Shown here: in pieces, positions 17,158 through 25,788 of the stretch
Layout of the letters: every line of letters starts with the position of its first letter
How positions within the stretch are numbered: position 1 is the first letter of the stretch
DNA from: Paenibacillus flagellatus
Lineage (GTDB): Bacteria > Bacillota > Bacilli > Paenibacillales > NBRC-103111
Length of the DNA stretch: 64,000 nt
NCBI RefSeq assembly: GCF_003217775.1
Contig: NZ_QJVJ01000018.1
Location: 62,001 to 126,000 of the forward strand
Direction of reading: 5' to 3'
The notes under the pieces: generated by a model
Told to the model about the DNA's origin: nothing
Database searches by the model: none
What the model saw: the letters and a program-made list of their open reading frames with translations, nothing else
Position numbers and translations under genes: made by a program

Positions 17158-18003
17158 TTACAAATCCTTCCGGCCGAACGCCCGGCAGCCCAGCAGGAGC
17201 AAAACCGCCGCATACCCCATCGTATACAGCAGGAACACATTCGAAGGAACGCTCGGCATGGAGAAAGGCCCCATGTCGGCGACCGCCAGCCCGGCCCAAT
17301 CCGCTCCCCCCAGCGCCTCGTAGAGGCTTCTCCGGTAGACGGAATCCGTGGGCAGGAGCAGCCCGACCAAGAGGACGAATTTTTCCAAAGCGGGGTGTGT
17401 CCCTTCATAGACCGACACCCCTTCGACCAGCCCGCAAAAGAGGGCGAACCCGTACAGCAGGGCGGCGCAGATCCCGTTCCCCAGCATCGGCAAATAAACC
17501 GAACCGAGCATGGTGAGCGAGAGAAGCAGAAGCGGCATCCAGACAAACAGCGCAAGACCTCGAAGCAGGTCCTCCGCCAGCAAGGGAAGTCCGGCCAAGC
17601 TGTGGACGGTCCAGACGACCGAAACGAACAGGACGGCGCTGTATACGGCGATCCAGACGGCTTGCCCCGTCCATTTGGCCAGATACAGCCGCCAGCGCGG
17701 GATGGGGCGGGCGGCGACGGCCAGCAGCAGGCCGTTCTCCTGTTCGCCCGTAACGATTCCCATGGCGGAGAAGAGCACGAAGAAGGCCGCCAGAAATTGC
17801 GCGAAAAAAAGCCCCAGCACCGTCAGCACCATACCGTTCATCATCCGTTCGGCGGGGGAATCCTGGTTCTGCCCTTCCATGCCCGCCAGCTCCCGGACTC
17901 CGAAGGCGAACAGGATCAGAAAGACGAAGGTCAGAATGATCGTGACCAGAAACACCCGCTTGCGGGTCAGCTCCTTGAAGACGGCGGAGATGTACATGGT
18001 CAT
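17158..18003 (-). CDS. ABC transporter permease (ABC-2 type)
   Basis: 281 residues with about six TM segments. N-terminal MTMYISAVFKELTRKRVFLVTII and the block ENGLLLAVAARPIPRWRLYLAKW (cytoplasmic loop after TM2) are typical of ABC-2 exporters of the bacitracin/NosY type. Its ATG overlaps the stop of the ATPase gene by 4 bases, with AAGGAGGTG 7 bases upstream. It is the last gene of the sigma - membrane protein - ATPase - permease operon, so the exporter is probably a direct target or part of the sensing circuit of that sigma factor. Confidence 0.9.
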   Translation of the reverse strand: MTMYISAVFKELTRKRVFLVTIILTFVFLILFAFGVRELAGMEGQNQDSPAERMMNGMVLTVLGLFFAQFLAAFFVLFSAMGIVTGEQENGLLLAVAARPIPRWRLYLAKWTGQAVWIAVYSAVLFVSVVWTVHSLAGLPLLAEDLLRGLALFVWMPLLLLSLTMLGSVYLPMLGNGICAALLYGFALFCGLVEGVSVYEGTHPALEKFVLLVGLLLPTDSVYRRSLYEALGGADWAGLAVADMGPFSMPSVPSNVFLLYTMGYAAVLLLLGCRAFGRKDL

Positions 18004-18971
18004 TGCGGGACACCTCCTTGACGGGACCCGGCCATCCGGAGGAACCAAGCCTCCAGGCTGTTCGGCTCGGGGCCGGATTCGTAGAGCGTCAGGCCGCTCC
18101 GGATGAACAGGGAGCACAAGTAGCCGGCTTGCTCCCGGTCCGTGACGCGGGCGGTCAGGAGAGCGTTCCCTTGATCGTCGGCCTCGACCAGACGCAGCAT
18201 GGAGGAGAGGGAGCCGCCGACGGCGTCGTTCAGCTCCGCCCACGTCGCCGGGAGCCAGCCGCCGAGACGGAAGCGCCAATTAGCGCCGCCGCCGCCGAGC
18301 AGCTCCTGCAGCGGACCCGACGCCAGCAGCTCGCCGCCATCCAGGAAGGCGGCTTCATCGCACAGCTCCTCCACGTCCTCCAATAGATGCGTATTGAGGA
18401 AAACGGTCACGCCTTTGCCCCTAAGCCGCTTGAGCAGGCTGCGGATTTCGTATCGGCCGACGGGGTCCAGCGCCGAGGCGGGCTCGTCCAGAATGACCAG
18501 CTCCGGATCGAGGAGCAGGGCGACCGCCAGGCCGAGCCGCTGCTGCATCCCTTTGGAGAAGCCGCCGACCCGGCGGTCCGCCGCTTCGGACAGGCCGACC
18601 AGCTCCAGCGTGTCCCTGATCCGGCCGCGGAAGGCGGGCGACCGCGTTTCCCGCGGACGCAGCCCCCCCAGCCGGCCGTGGAAACAGAGCACCTCCGTCG
18701 GGGTCAGCCAATCCTGAAAGCGGAACAGCTCGGGCAAATACCCGAGCTTGCGCCGCGCCTCCGCCCGCCCGAGCGGCTGCCCCAGTACGGTGGCCCGCCC
18801 GGAGTCGGGGCGGTGAAGGCCGGCCAGCATTTTGACGAAGGTGCTTTTGCCGGCGCCGTTGGGCCCGAGCAGGCCGAAGATGCGGCCCTCCGGCACCTGC
18901 AGGGTGACGCCGCGGCAGCCGCCGCGGCCGTTGTACGTTTTGGTCAACTGCTCCGTCTCAATCATCGTCAT
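18000..18971 (-). CDS. ABC transporter ATP-binding protein
   Basis: 323 residues. Walker A GPNGAGKST, Q-loop LPELFRFQDWLT, signature FSKGMQQRL, Walker B LVILDEPASALD and H-loop LNTHLLED are all present; the FSKGMQQRL form is typical of CcmA/NatA-like exporter ATPases. The ~90 C-terminal residues resemble the extra domain of drug/bacteriocin-type ATPases. Overlaps both neighbours by 4 bases (upstream ATGA, downstream ATGA), so stoichiometric translation with the permease is likely. Confidence 0.93.
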   Translation of the reverse strand: MTMIETEQLTKTYNGRGGCRGVTLQVPEGRIFGLLGPNGAGKSTFVKMLAGLHRPDSGRATVLGQPLGRAEARRKLGYLPELFRFQDWLTPTEVLCFHGRLGGLRPRETRSPAFRGRIRDTLELVGLSEAADRRVGGFSKGMQQRLGLAVALLLDPELVILDEPASALDPVGRYEIRSLLKRLRGKGVTVFLNTHLLEDVEELCDEAAFLDGGELLASGPLQELLGGGGANWRFRLGGWLPATWAELNDAVGGSLSSMLRLVEADDQGNALLTARVTDREQAGYLCSLFIRSGLTLYESGPEPNSLEAWFLRMAGSRQGGVPQ

Positions 18972-20134
18972 GGCCGGACAAGCTCCTCCGCCGCCCGCCG
19001 GAAGGCGGATTCCGCAGGGAAATCCTTCGTCTCGCCGCTCAGCAATCCCATCCGGTTCCCGTCGAGCCAGAGCAGATAGCGATGTTTGCCGTTCACGGTC
19101 ATGACCGCATCATGCCCGCCCAGCCGGAGGCTGGCGGTGACGCCGTCACGGGCCGGAACCGGCAGCGTGCTCCGCCAATCGCCGATGGCGGCCAATTTGG
19201 TCCGCAGGCTGTCCGGCAGCACGGGCAGCCCCAGTACCGCCTCCCGGACGGTTGCCGCATCGATGCCGTCCTCCATCGTTAGCTCCGGCTTGCCGAATTG
19301 GAGCAGCCGCACCGGCTTGCCCGATAAGGCGCCCTCCGTGGCGACGCCGTCCGGGATGTGCAGCCGGATGACTTTGCCGTCCGCTTCGGCGGGCAAAGTG
19401 GTGACGCTGCCCAAACGGGTGAGCAGCCGGTTGACCGCCTTCACGTTCAGGTTGAAGGTCAGCGTAGTAGCCGGCTGATAGGCGGGGGTGGCGGCATTCT
19501 CCAGCCGGAGCAGGGGAGCGCCCATCCGTTTCTCCGCCTCGTCCCATGTAACGGTACGGGTCTCCCCGCCGCCGGACTGGGTCAAGGTGCCGTATTGGGC
19601 CAGGCTGAAGCTCCGGTCTCCCTCCGGCGAGCCGCGGTCCAGAAGACCGGAGATGGTCGCCATATCGTCCGCCGTTATCCCGACTCCGACGATGTGCTGG
19701 ATGCGGAACGTTTGCATCATGGCGGCCAGCGCCCGGTCCCCCAAGGGGGTGGCGAACAGGCCGATGGCCAAGACGGCGGCGGCGACTCCGGCGGCCAGTC
19801 TCCGCAGCCTGCGCTTGGCCGGCCTCTCCGTTCGCCAGCCGCCGTCCGCCCCGATCGCTCCCGCCGCTCGTTCCCCCGTCGCACCGACAACCGGGGCGCC
19901 TTGCACCTCCCGCAATCCCGTCCGCTTCATCTCAACCGCACCATCCTTCTCGTCGTGATCTTGAATCTCTTCCGACCGCGTCTCGATCCGCGCTTCCCTC
20001 GAACGCGGCCTTTCCTCCGCTTGTCTCCAAAACGCCGGAGCCGGCTCCCCGGCCGCCGTCCTCTCGAACCGTTCCCACGCCCGGTCCGTATCAAAAACCG
20101 GCTCCCCGCCGGTCCGCTTCGCTTCGTCCGTCAT
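18968..20134 (-). CDS. Single-pass membrane protein, probable anti-sigma factor
   Basis: 388 residues. Acidic and basic cytoplasmic N-terminus (~110 residues, no zinc-finger motif seen), one TM helix at about 112-130, and a ~255-residue extracytoplasmic domain without recognised motifs. It overlaps the sigma-factor gene by 44 bases, an unusually long overlap, and the ATPase gene by 4. By position and topology it should be the anti-sigma factor for the adjacent ECF sigma; sequence similarity to known anti-sigma domains is not evident to me, so this is inference. Confidence 0.7.
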   Translation of the reverse strand: MTDEAKRTGGEPVFDTDRAWERFERTAAGEPAPAFWRQAEERPRSREARIETRSEEIQDHDEKDGAVEMKRTGLREVQGAPVVGATGERAAGAIGADGGWRTERPAKRRLRRLAAGVAAAVLAIGLFATPLGDRALAAMMQTFRIQHIVGVGITADDMATISGLLDRGSPEGDRSFSLAQYGTLTQSGGGETRTVTWDEAEKRMGAPLLRLENAATPAYQPATTLTFNLNVKAVNRLLTRLGSVTTLPAEADGKVIRLHIPDGVATEGALSGKPVRLLQFGKPELTMEDGIDAATVREAVLGLPVLPDSLRTKLAAIGDWRSTLPVPARDGVTASLRLGGHDAVMTVNGKHRYLLWLDGNRMGLLSGETKDFPAESAFRRAAEELVRP

Positions 20135-20660
20135 CGCGCCGCTCCTCCTCCTGCCCGTATTTCTTCTTCAGCCGCTCCTCCGCCCGGGCCAGCAGCGTGC
20201 CGACAATCTTCGGATTGACGTCCAGCCGGAGGGCGATTTCCTCGTAGCTGTACCCTTCCTCCCGAAGCAAAAGTGCGGTCCGATCCCGGTCCGAAAGCTT
20301 CTGCAGCACCCGGCGGACCACGTCTTTTTCCCATTCTCGTATGACCTCCGTCTCTCCCGAAGGGGCGGCGCCTTCCGACCAAGCCGCCACGCGGGCGGTT
20401 TCCTTTTCCAGCAAAGCCTTGCCCGACGACCGCTGCCTCAAATAATCGTAGCCTACCCGGATCAACACCCGGTGCAGCCAAGCGCCGACAGCCTCCAATC
20501 GGTCAGGAGGGCTTCGGTAAAGCCGCAGGAATACTTCCTGGGCCAAATCCTCCGCCGCCGCATAATCGCCGATCAACGCATAGAGCTTCCGCGCCACCTC
20601 GGGGTAATGCTCCCGGAACAAGCGCTGGAACAGCTCGGGTACTTGCGCGCCTTCCTCCAT
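20091..20660 (-). CDS. ECF-type RNA polymerase sigma factor
   Basis: 189 residues. Region 2: LFREHYPEVARKLYALIGDYAAAEDLAQEVFLRLYRSP ... AWLHRVLIRVGYDYLRQR. Region 4: LQKLSDRDRTALLLREEGYSYEEIALRLDVNPKIVGTLLARAEERLKKKY. First gene of the four-gene operon. ATG 20660 is preceded by a GGGGGG-rich purine tract about 11 bases upstream, a somewhat long spacing. A TATAAAAT box lies upstream at about 20711-20704 on this strand. Confidence 0.93.
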   Translation of the reverse strand: MEEGAQVPELFQRLFREHYPEVARKLYALIGDYAAAEDLAQEVFLRLYRSPPDRLEAVGAWLHRVLIRVGYDYLRQRSSGKALLEKETARVAAWSEGAAPSGETEVIREWEKDVVRRVLQKLSDRDRTALLLREEGYSYEEIALRLDVNPKIVGTLLARAEERLKKKYGQEEERRDDGRSEADRRGAGF

Positions 20661-20744
20661 CCCGCCGCCGTCCCCCCTTTCGCTTATAAGACGGATGTCG
20701 GATCGATTTTATAGCACGTTGTTATCGCCGTAAAGCGGCGAAAC

Positions 20745-20771
20745 GAAAAAAAGGCCGCTCCGGCAACGGCC
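20745..20771 (-). terminator. Terminator after the beta-helix protein gene
   Basis: On the minus strand GGCCG...CGGCC (20771-20767 with 20757-20753) followed by eight T (20752-20745, mostly). Downstream of the gene ending at 20807. Confidence 0.75.
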
Positions 20772-20806
20772 GAAAGCGTCCTTTCCTCTCCCTCGTCTTC
20801 CCTCGA

Positions 20807-23131
20807 TTATGCCGAAAACACCCCAAAGTCCCGCAGCGCCTGCTTCAGCCGGTTCACTTCCTCTTCCAGCGCGGTCAGCGTGGCGCCGGTCGTGTCCTGC
20901 ACGGCGCCGAGATCGCCCAGGCGGCCGAACGGCTTCCATTCGGGACTCGCGAACCCGACCGCGCTCGGCGTGGAAACGTCGGCGGTCAGCGCCGCGTTGA
21001 TCCGCACCTCGTTGCCGGAGATCCGGACGATTCGGCGCACTTGATTGCCGGCGGCGATCCGGATCCACTGGCCGACCCGAAGCGCCGACGCGTCGTTCAC
21101 GGTCAATACCGTTTTGCCGACGGCGCCGGTCGCCTTCGCCTGGACGCCCGTCAGCGTCCCGGCCGTACCGGACGCGGTCACCCGGTAGCCGGCCGGCGTC
21201 TTCCCGTCCGCCGCGCCCTCGCCCGTCACCCAGACGACATCGCCTTGATTGTACGTTCCCGACACGGGCGGATAGACCGGGGAAAATTTCACGTAATTCC
21301 GGACAGGATCCGTCTCGACCGTCGGGCTGAGCAGCAGCCACAGTCCGCCCTGCTTCGCGCGGATCAAATTGTCGCGGACCGCAACGTCGGCGAACGTGCC
21401 GTCCGAATCGCTAACGCGAATGGAATGGACGCCCTTGGCCGAATCGTACGTATCCGAGATCAGGTTGCCGGAGATGAGCGCCCCGGTCACCGCCGAACGG
21501 AGAATGATCGCTCCGCGGTACGACTCGACCGGCGTCGGGTAGTGGCCCGCGTTGACGATGACGTTGCCCGTAATCTGCACATCGGTCACCGTTCCGAGAT
21601 TTTTCAGGCTGCCGACGAAGATGCCGGTCATCGGCGCGTTCTTGATGACGTTGTTGCTGATGACGACGTTGGACAAGCTCGAATCGTGGGTGAAGTTGAT
21701 GCCGCAAGCGAAGCTGAGCGGATCGGACGTCCGCAGGCTGAGCTCCTCCTGGAAGACGATCGTATTGTTGCTGATCGTCATGTTCTCGAAGAACGTCTTC
21801 TCGGTCGTCCACGAGGCGCTGGAGATGCCGACCGTCAAATTGCGCCTGTGCGCCGTATTCGTCAGACTGATCGTATTGCCGGTGACCGTCACGTTTTTCA
21901 CCGGATGAGCGCCCCACGGCCCGATCTGGATCCCTTGGTTGGCGTTGCTGATCGTATTGCCGGTAACCGTCATGTCGCAGCGGTCGTCGGCGGCGTTGCC
22001 GGCTTGCAAATTGACGCCGGTGTAATAGCCGTCCATGACGTTGTTCGAGACGACGCTTTGGCCCATATGCGTCTCGATCGCTCCCCGCGCCTTCTGCCCC
22101 GGTCCGGCATAAAACGTGCAATTCGTCACGATATGGTTCCGTCCGTTCAAATAAACCGCCGAGTTGTCGTACGTCCCGTTGCCGCGGGCCATCACGAAGT
22201 TGAAGCAGCAGTCCGTAATTTGCGCGAGCTTCCCGGTATCGCTGTTCAGCGACACCGTATTGACCCCGCACGTCGGATCGAACTGCACATTGTCGATGCA
22301 GACGTTCTCGTACCGGTACGAGATGATGCAGAATTGGTAGAAATACACCGTATCTTTCCGGGCGAGGTCGATGTAGCACGTCGTATTGTTTTGCGGATTT
22401 TGGTCGAACCGCAGCTTGCTGATGCGCACGTTTTTGAGCGGCGCGGAGCTGCTGCCGTAGAAGATCGTGAAGTAATCGCCGGCGTTGTCCTTCACCTTGA
22501 TGACCGAGCTGACGCCTTCCCCGAGCAGGTTGACGTTGCTGCGAAGCGTAATCCATTTATTCAGATACGGGGAGACGATATACGTCCCGCTCGGGAAGAA
22601 GACGGTCCCCCCACCCGCCGCCGATGCGGCGTTGATCGCCTGTTGGATCGCCTGCATGTCGTCGGTCGTGCCGTCTCCCTTCGCTCCGAACCATTTGACG
22701 CTGAAATGGCCAGAATCGACGATCCGCTTGAACCGGGCGCCGGCGGCCGAGACGAGCACGGTCCCGGTATTGTCCGGCGTAGACGCGTCGGCCGGATCGT
22801 ACCGGAAAAACCCTTCCTGGCCCGGATCGGCGACGTAATAGAGGTAGTCCGCGTTCGGGTCCGTCTCCGCCCGGAGCCCGGCGACGGTCGAGGCGATGCA
22901 GAAATCGAGCTCCATCCAATCCTTCGGCTTCGGCTTCTTCCCGGTTCCGTATACCGCTTCGATGACGGAAGCCGCTCCGCCGCCGTCGGCCGCTCCGATC
23001 GTGGAGCCGACGAGCACCGCGGCGCCGGCCATGCCGATCGAGGCGAGCAGCTTTCTTCGGCTGAGCTTGCCTTCGGGCGGAGCCGGCGTTTCCTCCTCGC
23101 GATGTCCCGGCGGGGTCGTTCGTTCGTCCAT
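20807..23131 (-). CDS. Tat-exported right-handed parallel beta-helix protein (pectate-lyase-like fold)
   Basis: 774 residues. A twin-arginine signal is clear: SRRKLLA at 24-30 followed by a hydrophobic helix (~33-48). Residues ~130-600 contain the pectate-lyase superfamily start VKWFGAKGDGTTDDMQAIQQAI and FPSGTYIVSPYLN, then many right-handed beta-helix rungs of the form VTGNTISN, ISNNTIVF, ITGNVIVNAGH. The C-terminus (~600-774) holds a beta-rich module and a short coiled coil (TALEEEVNRLKQAL) resembling phage-tail-like trimerisation ends. Likely a secreted polysaccharide-processing or surface protein; catalytic residues cannot be assigned. The gene lies 12 bp downstream of the sugar-binding lipoprotein gene, in the same operon. 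Confidence 0.85.
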   Translation of the reverse strand: MDERTTPPGHREEETPAPPEGKLSRRKLLASIGMAGAAVLVGSTIGAADGGGAASVIEAVYGTGKKPKPKDWMELDFCIASTVAGLRAETDPNADYLYYVADPGQEGFFRYDPADASTPDNTGTVLVSAAGARFKRIVDSGHFSVKWFGAKGDGTTDDMQAIQQAINAASAAGGGTVFFPSGTYIVSPYLNKWITLRSNVNLLGEGVSSVIKVKDNAGDYFTIFYGSSSAPLKNVRISKLRFDQNPQNNTTCYIDLARKDTVYFYQFCIISYRYENVCIDNVQFDPTCGVNTVSLNSDTGKLAQITDCCFNFVMARGNGTYDNSAVYLNGRNHIVTNCTFYAGPGQKARGAIETHMGQSVVSNNVMDGYYTGVNLQAGNAADDRCDMTVTGNTISNANQGIQIGPWGAHPVKNVTVTGNTISLTNTAHRRNLTVGISSASWTTEKTFFENMTISNNTIVFQEELSLRTSDPLSFACGINFTHDSSLSNVVISNNVIKNAPMTGIFVGSLKNLGTVTDVQITGNVIVNAGHYPTPVESYRGAIILRSAVTGALISGNLISDTYDSAKGVHSIRVSDSDGTFADVAVRDNLIRAKQGGLWLLLSPTVETDPVRNYVKFSPVYPPVSGTYNQGDVVWVTGEGAADGKTPAGYRVTASGTAGTLTGVQAKATGAVGKTVLTVNDASALRVGQWIRIAAGNQVRRIVRISGNEVRINAALTADVSTPSAVGFASPEWKPFGRLGDLGAVQDTTGATLTALEEEVNRLKQALRDFGVFSA

Positions 23132-23143
23132 TCGAATCCCTCC

Positions 23144-24472
23144 TTATTTTTTCGCCTTGTATTCGGCGATCGTTTTCGCCGCTTCTTCCTCCGCCTTGCG
23201 GAACGCGGAGTTGATATCCATCTTCTGCTTGATCACTTGGTCGGCATATTTCGCGTAAATCGCCACGATCGAAGCGTCGTAGGGCGCCTTCGCCGGAATC
23301 GGCGCGAATCGGTTATGGAAGACGGCTTTGAAGTTTTTGTCCTTGAACGGCGATTCCTGGCCGAGCGCCTTTTGCACCGTCTCGTTTTTCGCGACGGGCA
23401 TGATCCCCTTCTTCGCCAGCTCCATCTGGAATTCATCGGAGATCATGTAGTTCAGCACGTTCATCGCTTCGTCCGGATGCCGGCTCAGCTTCGTGATGCC
23501 GAAATAGAACGGATACGACTGCGACCCTACGCCCGGGTTATCCTTGAAGACGGGCAGCGACACCATATCCCAATTCAGCTTCTGCAGGTCGTCGGGCAGC
23601 ACGTACACGAGGCTGGACAAATAGGCGTACATGGCGACGTTCTGGTCTTTCAGAAACGCATTCAGGTCGGGCACCTTGTTCGTCTTGTCCAGCTGCTCTT
23701 TATAGCCGGCGTCCGTGAACGGGTCGAGGAAGACGGTCTGGAAAAACGGCTTCCACTTCCCGTTCGCATTGATCGTCGGCGCCTGCTTCTCCAGATCGAC
23801 GTTCGGGATCGAGTAGGCGTTCATCCGGAGCAGATGGTTGGCCGACGTCGTGAAGCCGTAATACTGCGTTCCGCCTTCGTTGCGGGTCAGCTTCTTCGAC
23901 AGCTCGAGCACCTCGTCCCACGTCATGCCGTCCTTCGGGTAGGAGACGCCGAATTTATCGAACAGCGTCTTGTTGTAATACAGCACCATGTTGTTCGTAT
24001 GCACCGGAATGCCGGTCAATTTGCCGCCGGACGACTGCCGGATGCCGTCGATGACCGTCGGCTCCAGCTTGCTCAGATCGACGTTATGCTTTTTGACGAG
24101 CGGGTCCATGTCGATTTCGAGTCCGTTGTCGAACATCATGGACTCGTAGTTGCCGGTCGAAATGAAGAAGATGTCGAACTTCGTGCCGGCGGCAATCAGC
24201 TCGGGCAGCGAATTGCCCTTCGTGCTCTGGATATATTTGATCGTATAGTTCGGGAACTTTTTGCGGATCGAATTGCCGAACCGGTAGTCGAAGCTTTCCG
24301 CCGGGTCCCCGTTCGAGGAATAGAACACGATTTCGACCGGCTCGTCCGATGTACCGGTCGTGCCGCCCGCTTCCGTTCCTTGCCCCCCGCCGTCGTCCTT
24401 CTTGCCGCAGCCCGCCAAAACCGTCATCAACGCCCATACTACGATCAACCAAACCGCTATCGTCTTTTTCAT
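23144..24472 (-). CDS. Sugar ABC transporter substrate-binding lipoprotein
   Basis: 442 residues, family-1 extracellular solute-binding protein. Signal peptide with lipobox VLAGC (Cys ~22), followed by a Gly/Thr/Asp-rich tether. The N-lobe starts EPVEIVFYSSNGDPAESFDYRF; GIPVHTNNMVLYYNKTLFDKFGV and the ISDEFQMELAKKG segment are typical. Start chosen at ATG 24472 behind GGGGAG (8 bases). No permease or ATPase genes are adjacent, so it must share a membrane complex encoded elsewhere, a common situation in Paenibacillus. Divergent from an AraC-type regulator that probably controls it. Confidence 0.92.
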   Translation of the reverse strand: MKKTIAVWLIVVWALMTVLAGCGKKDDGGGQGTEAGGTTGTSDEPVEIVFYSSNGDPAESFDYRFGNSIRKKFPNYTIKYIQSTKGNSLPELIAAGTKFDIFFISTGNYESMMFDNGLEIDMDPLVKKHNVDLSKLEPTVIDGIRQSSGGKLTGIPVHTNNMVLYYNKTLFDKFGVSYPKDGMTWDEVLELSKKLTRNEGGTQYYGFTTSANHLLRMNAYSIPNVDLEKQAPTINANGKWKPFFQTVFLDPFTDAGYKEQLDKTNKVPDLNAFLKDQNVAMYAYLSSLVYVLPDDLQKLNWDMVSLPVFKDNPGVGSQSYPFYFGITKLSRHPDEAMNVLNYMISDEFQMELAKKGIMPVAKNETVQKALGQESPFKDKNFKAVFHNRFAPIPAKAPYDASIVAIYAKYADQVIKQKMDINSAFRKAEEEAAKTIAEYKAKK

Positions 24473-24797
24473 CCGTGCATCTCCCCGTTGATGGAATTGT
24501 TCATTTTTCGTATACAACCGACATCGTGCCGATCCGGTGGAGCCCCCAGGAATAGAAACCGCGTCGCCATCCACCTCCCGTCCGTTCCGAACCAGCCTCT
24601 TGGAAATCGCTTTCATCAAAAATGATAACGGGAAAGCCGCCCGAAATCTTTGTTCAATTTTTCATTTTTTTTGTCTTTTCGTTTATCCATTTGTTCGCGG
24701 GGTTGGTCGAATTGTTCGAAAGGATTTGGGTGTCGCGCGTGGAAGTAAGTAACATCTGCACGGCCGTAACCGCCGCGATGGAAGGAGTGGAGGAGGA
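24473..24797. promoter_or_regulatory. Divergent control region with TTGTTC repeats
   Basis: 325 bp without a gene between the lipoprotein and AraC genes. TTGTTC occurs on the plus strand at 24497, 24650, 24691 and 24712. The last two are 21 bp apart, two helical turns, as expected for direct repeats bound by AraC-family proteins. The stretch 24655-24690 is strikingly T-rich. No other structure seen. Confidence 0.45.
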
Positions 24798-25697
24798 ATG
24801 GAATTTCCGCGATACCCGACCCGGCGGGAGATCGTCATCCGCAAGCTCGTGACGTGCTCCTATTACGAATTGGCGAAAAATTACGCGTTCGGCGGGGAGC
24901 ACCACGATTTTTGGGAGCTTCTGTACGTGGACAAAGGAGAGCTGCGGGTCCAAACCGACCGCGGCGACTTCGAGCTTCGGCAGGGCGATCTGCTTGCGTT
25001 CGAGCCCGGCCAATTCCACGCCGCCGCCTGCAACGGCTCGGTCGCGGCGAACGTCTTCATCGTCTCGTTCGAATGCCGCTCGCCCGGCATGAACCATTTC
25101 CGGCGCAACCGCCGGTTCCGGCTGAGCGACGACGAGCGGGGGCTGCTCGCTTCGTTGATGGAGGAAGGCGACCGTGCCTTCGTACCGAACACCGTCCGCC
25201 ACCCGGGCCCCTTGCTCGCGCGGAAGCCGAACGCCCCTTACGGCAGCGAGCAGCTGTTCGTCACGTTTCTCGAGACGCTTCTCATCGTCCTGATCCGGAG
25301 CGCGGCCTCCCCCGAAAACCGGCCGCCGCTTCCTTTCGCTTCGGCGGAGAAGCAGGAGGCCGGCCTGACCGAACGCATCATCGACTATATGGAATCTCAC
25401 TTGAGCGACGAGCTTTCGGTGGAGCGCATTTGCAGCGCGTTTTCGATCGGGAAGACGCGGCTCAGCCTGCTGATCAAAAAAACGACGGGCTGCGGCGTCA
25501 TGGAATACGCGAACCGGCTCAAGATCGAGAAGGCGAAGGAGCATATCCGCGAGGACAACTACAATTTCACGGAAATCGCCGGGCTTCTGGGCTACAGCAG
25601 CGTCCATTACTTCTCCAAGCAGTTCAAGAAAATGACCGGCTCGTCGCCCTCCGAGTACGCCAACATCTTGAAGGCCCGCCTGCACAAGCGCCTGTAA
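24798..25697 (+). CDS. AraC family transcriptional regulator
   Basis: 299 residues. N-terminal cupin-like sensor (HHDFWELLYVDKGELRV ... GDLLAFEPGQFHAAAC) and C-terminal double helix-turn-helix: LSVERICSAFSIGKTRLSLLIKKTTG and NFTEIAGLLGYSSVHYFSKQFKKMTGSSPSEYANILK. Start ATG 24798 has GGAGGAGG just upstream. Divergent from the sugar-binding lipoprotein and beta-helix genes, which are its likely targets; a carbohydrate ligand is inferred. Confidence 0.93.
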   Translation: MEFPRYPTRREIVIRKLVTCSYYELAKNYAFGGEHHDFWELLYVDKGELRVQTDRGDFELRQGDLLAFEPGQFHAAACNGSVAANVFIVSFECRSPGMNHFRRNRRFRLSDDERGLLASLMEEGDRAFVPNTVRHPGPLLARKPNAPYGSEQLFVTFLETLLIVLIRSAASPENRPPLPFASAEKQEAGLTERIIDYMESHLSDELSVERICSAFSIGKTRLSLLIKKTTGCGVMEYANRLKIEKAKEHIREDNYNFTEIAGLLGYSSVHYFSKQFKKMTGSSPSEYANILKARLHKRL

Positions 25698-25757
25698 AAA
25701 AGACAACCCCCTCCTGCCGCCGGCGCTGCTATACGCCTTCGGCAAGAGAGGATTGTC
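25696..25757 (-). terminator. Long-stem terminator after the cyclophilin gene
   Basis: 18-bp stem (25757-25740 with 25719-25702, three wobble/mismatch positions) followed on the minus strand by TTTTTT (25701-25696). It lies between convergent AraC and cyclophilin genes; the T-run serves only the minus direction. Confidence 0.8.
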
Positions 25758-25788
25758 GCCGGTCCGGCTTGTCCGTCGCCGCCCGGGG

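Noticed and set aside
21041-24625. A 1194-codon open frame on the plus strand
   Set aside because: It is antisense to the beta-helix and sugar-binding genes, is mostly Arg/Asp/Val from mirrored GC-rich codons, and has no ribosome site or domain.
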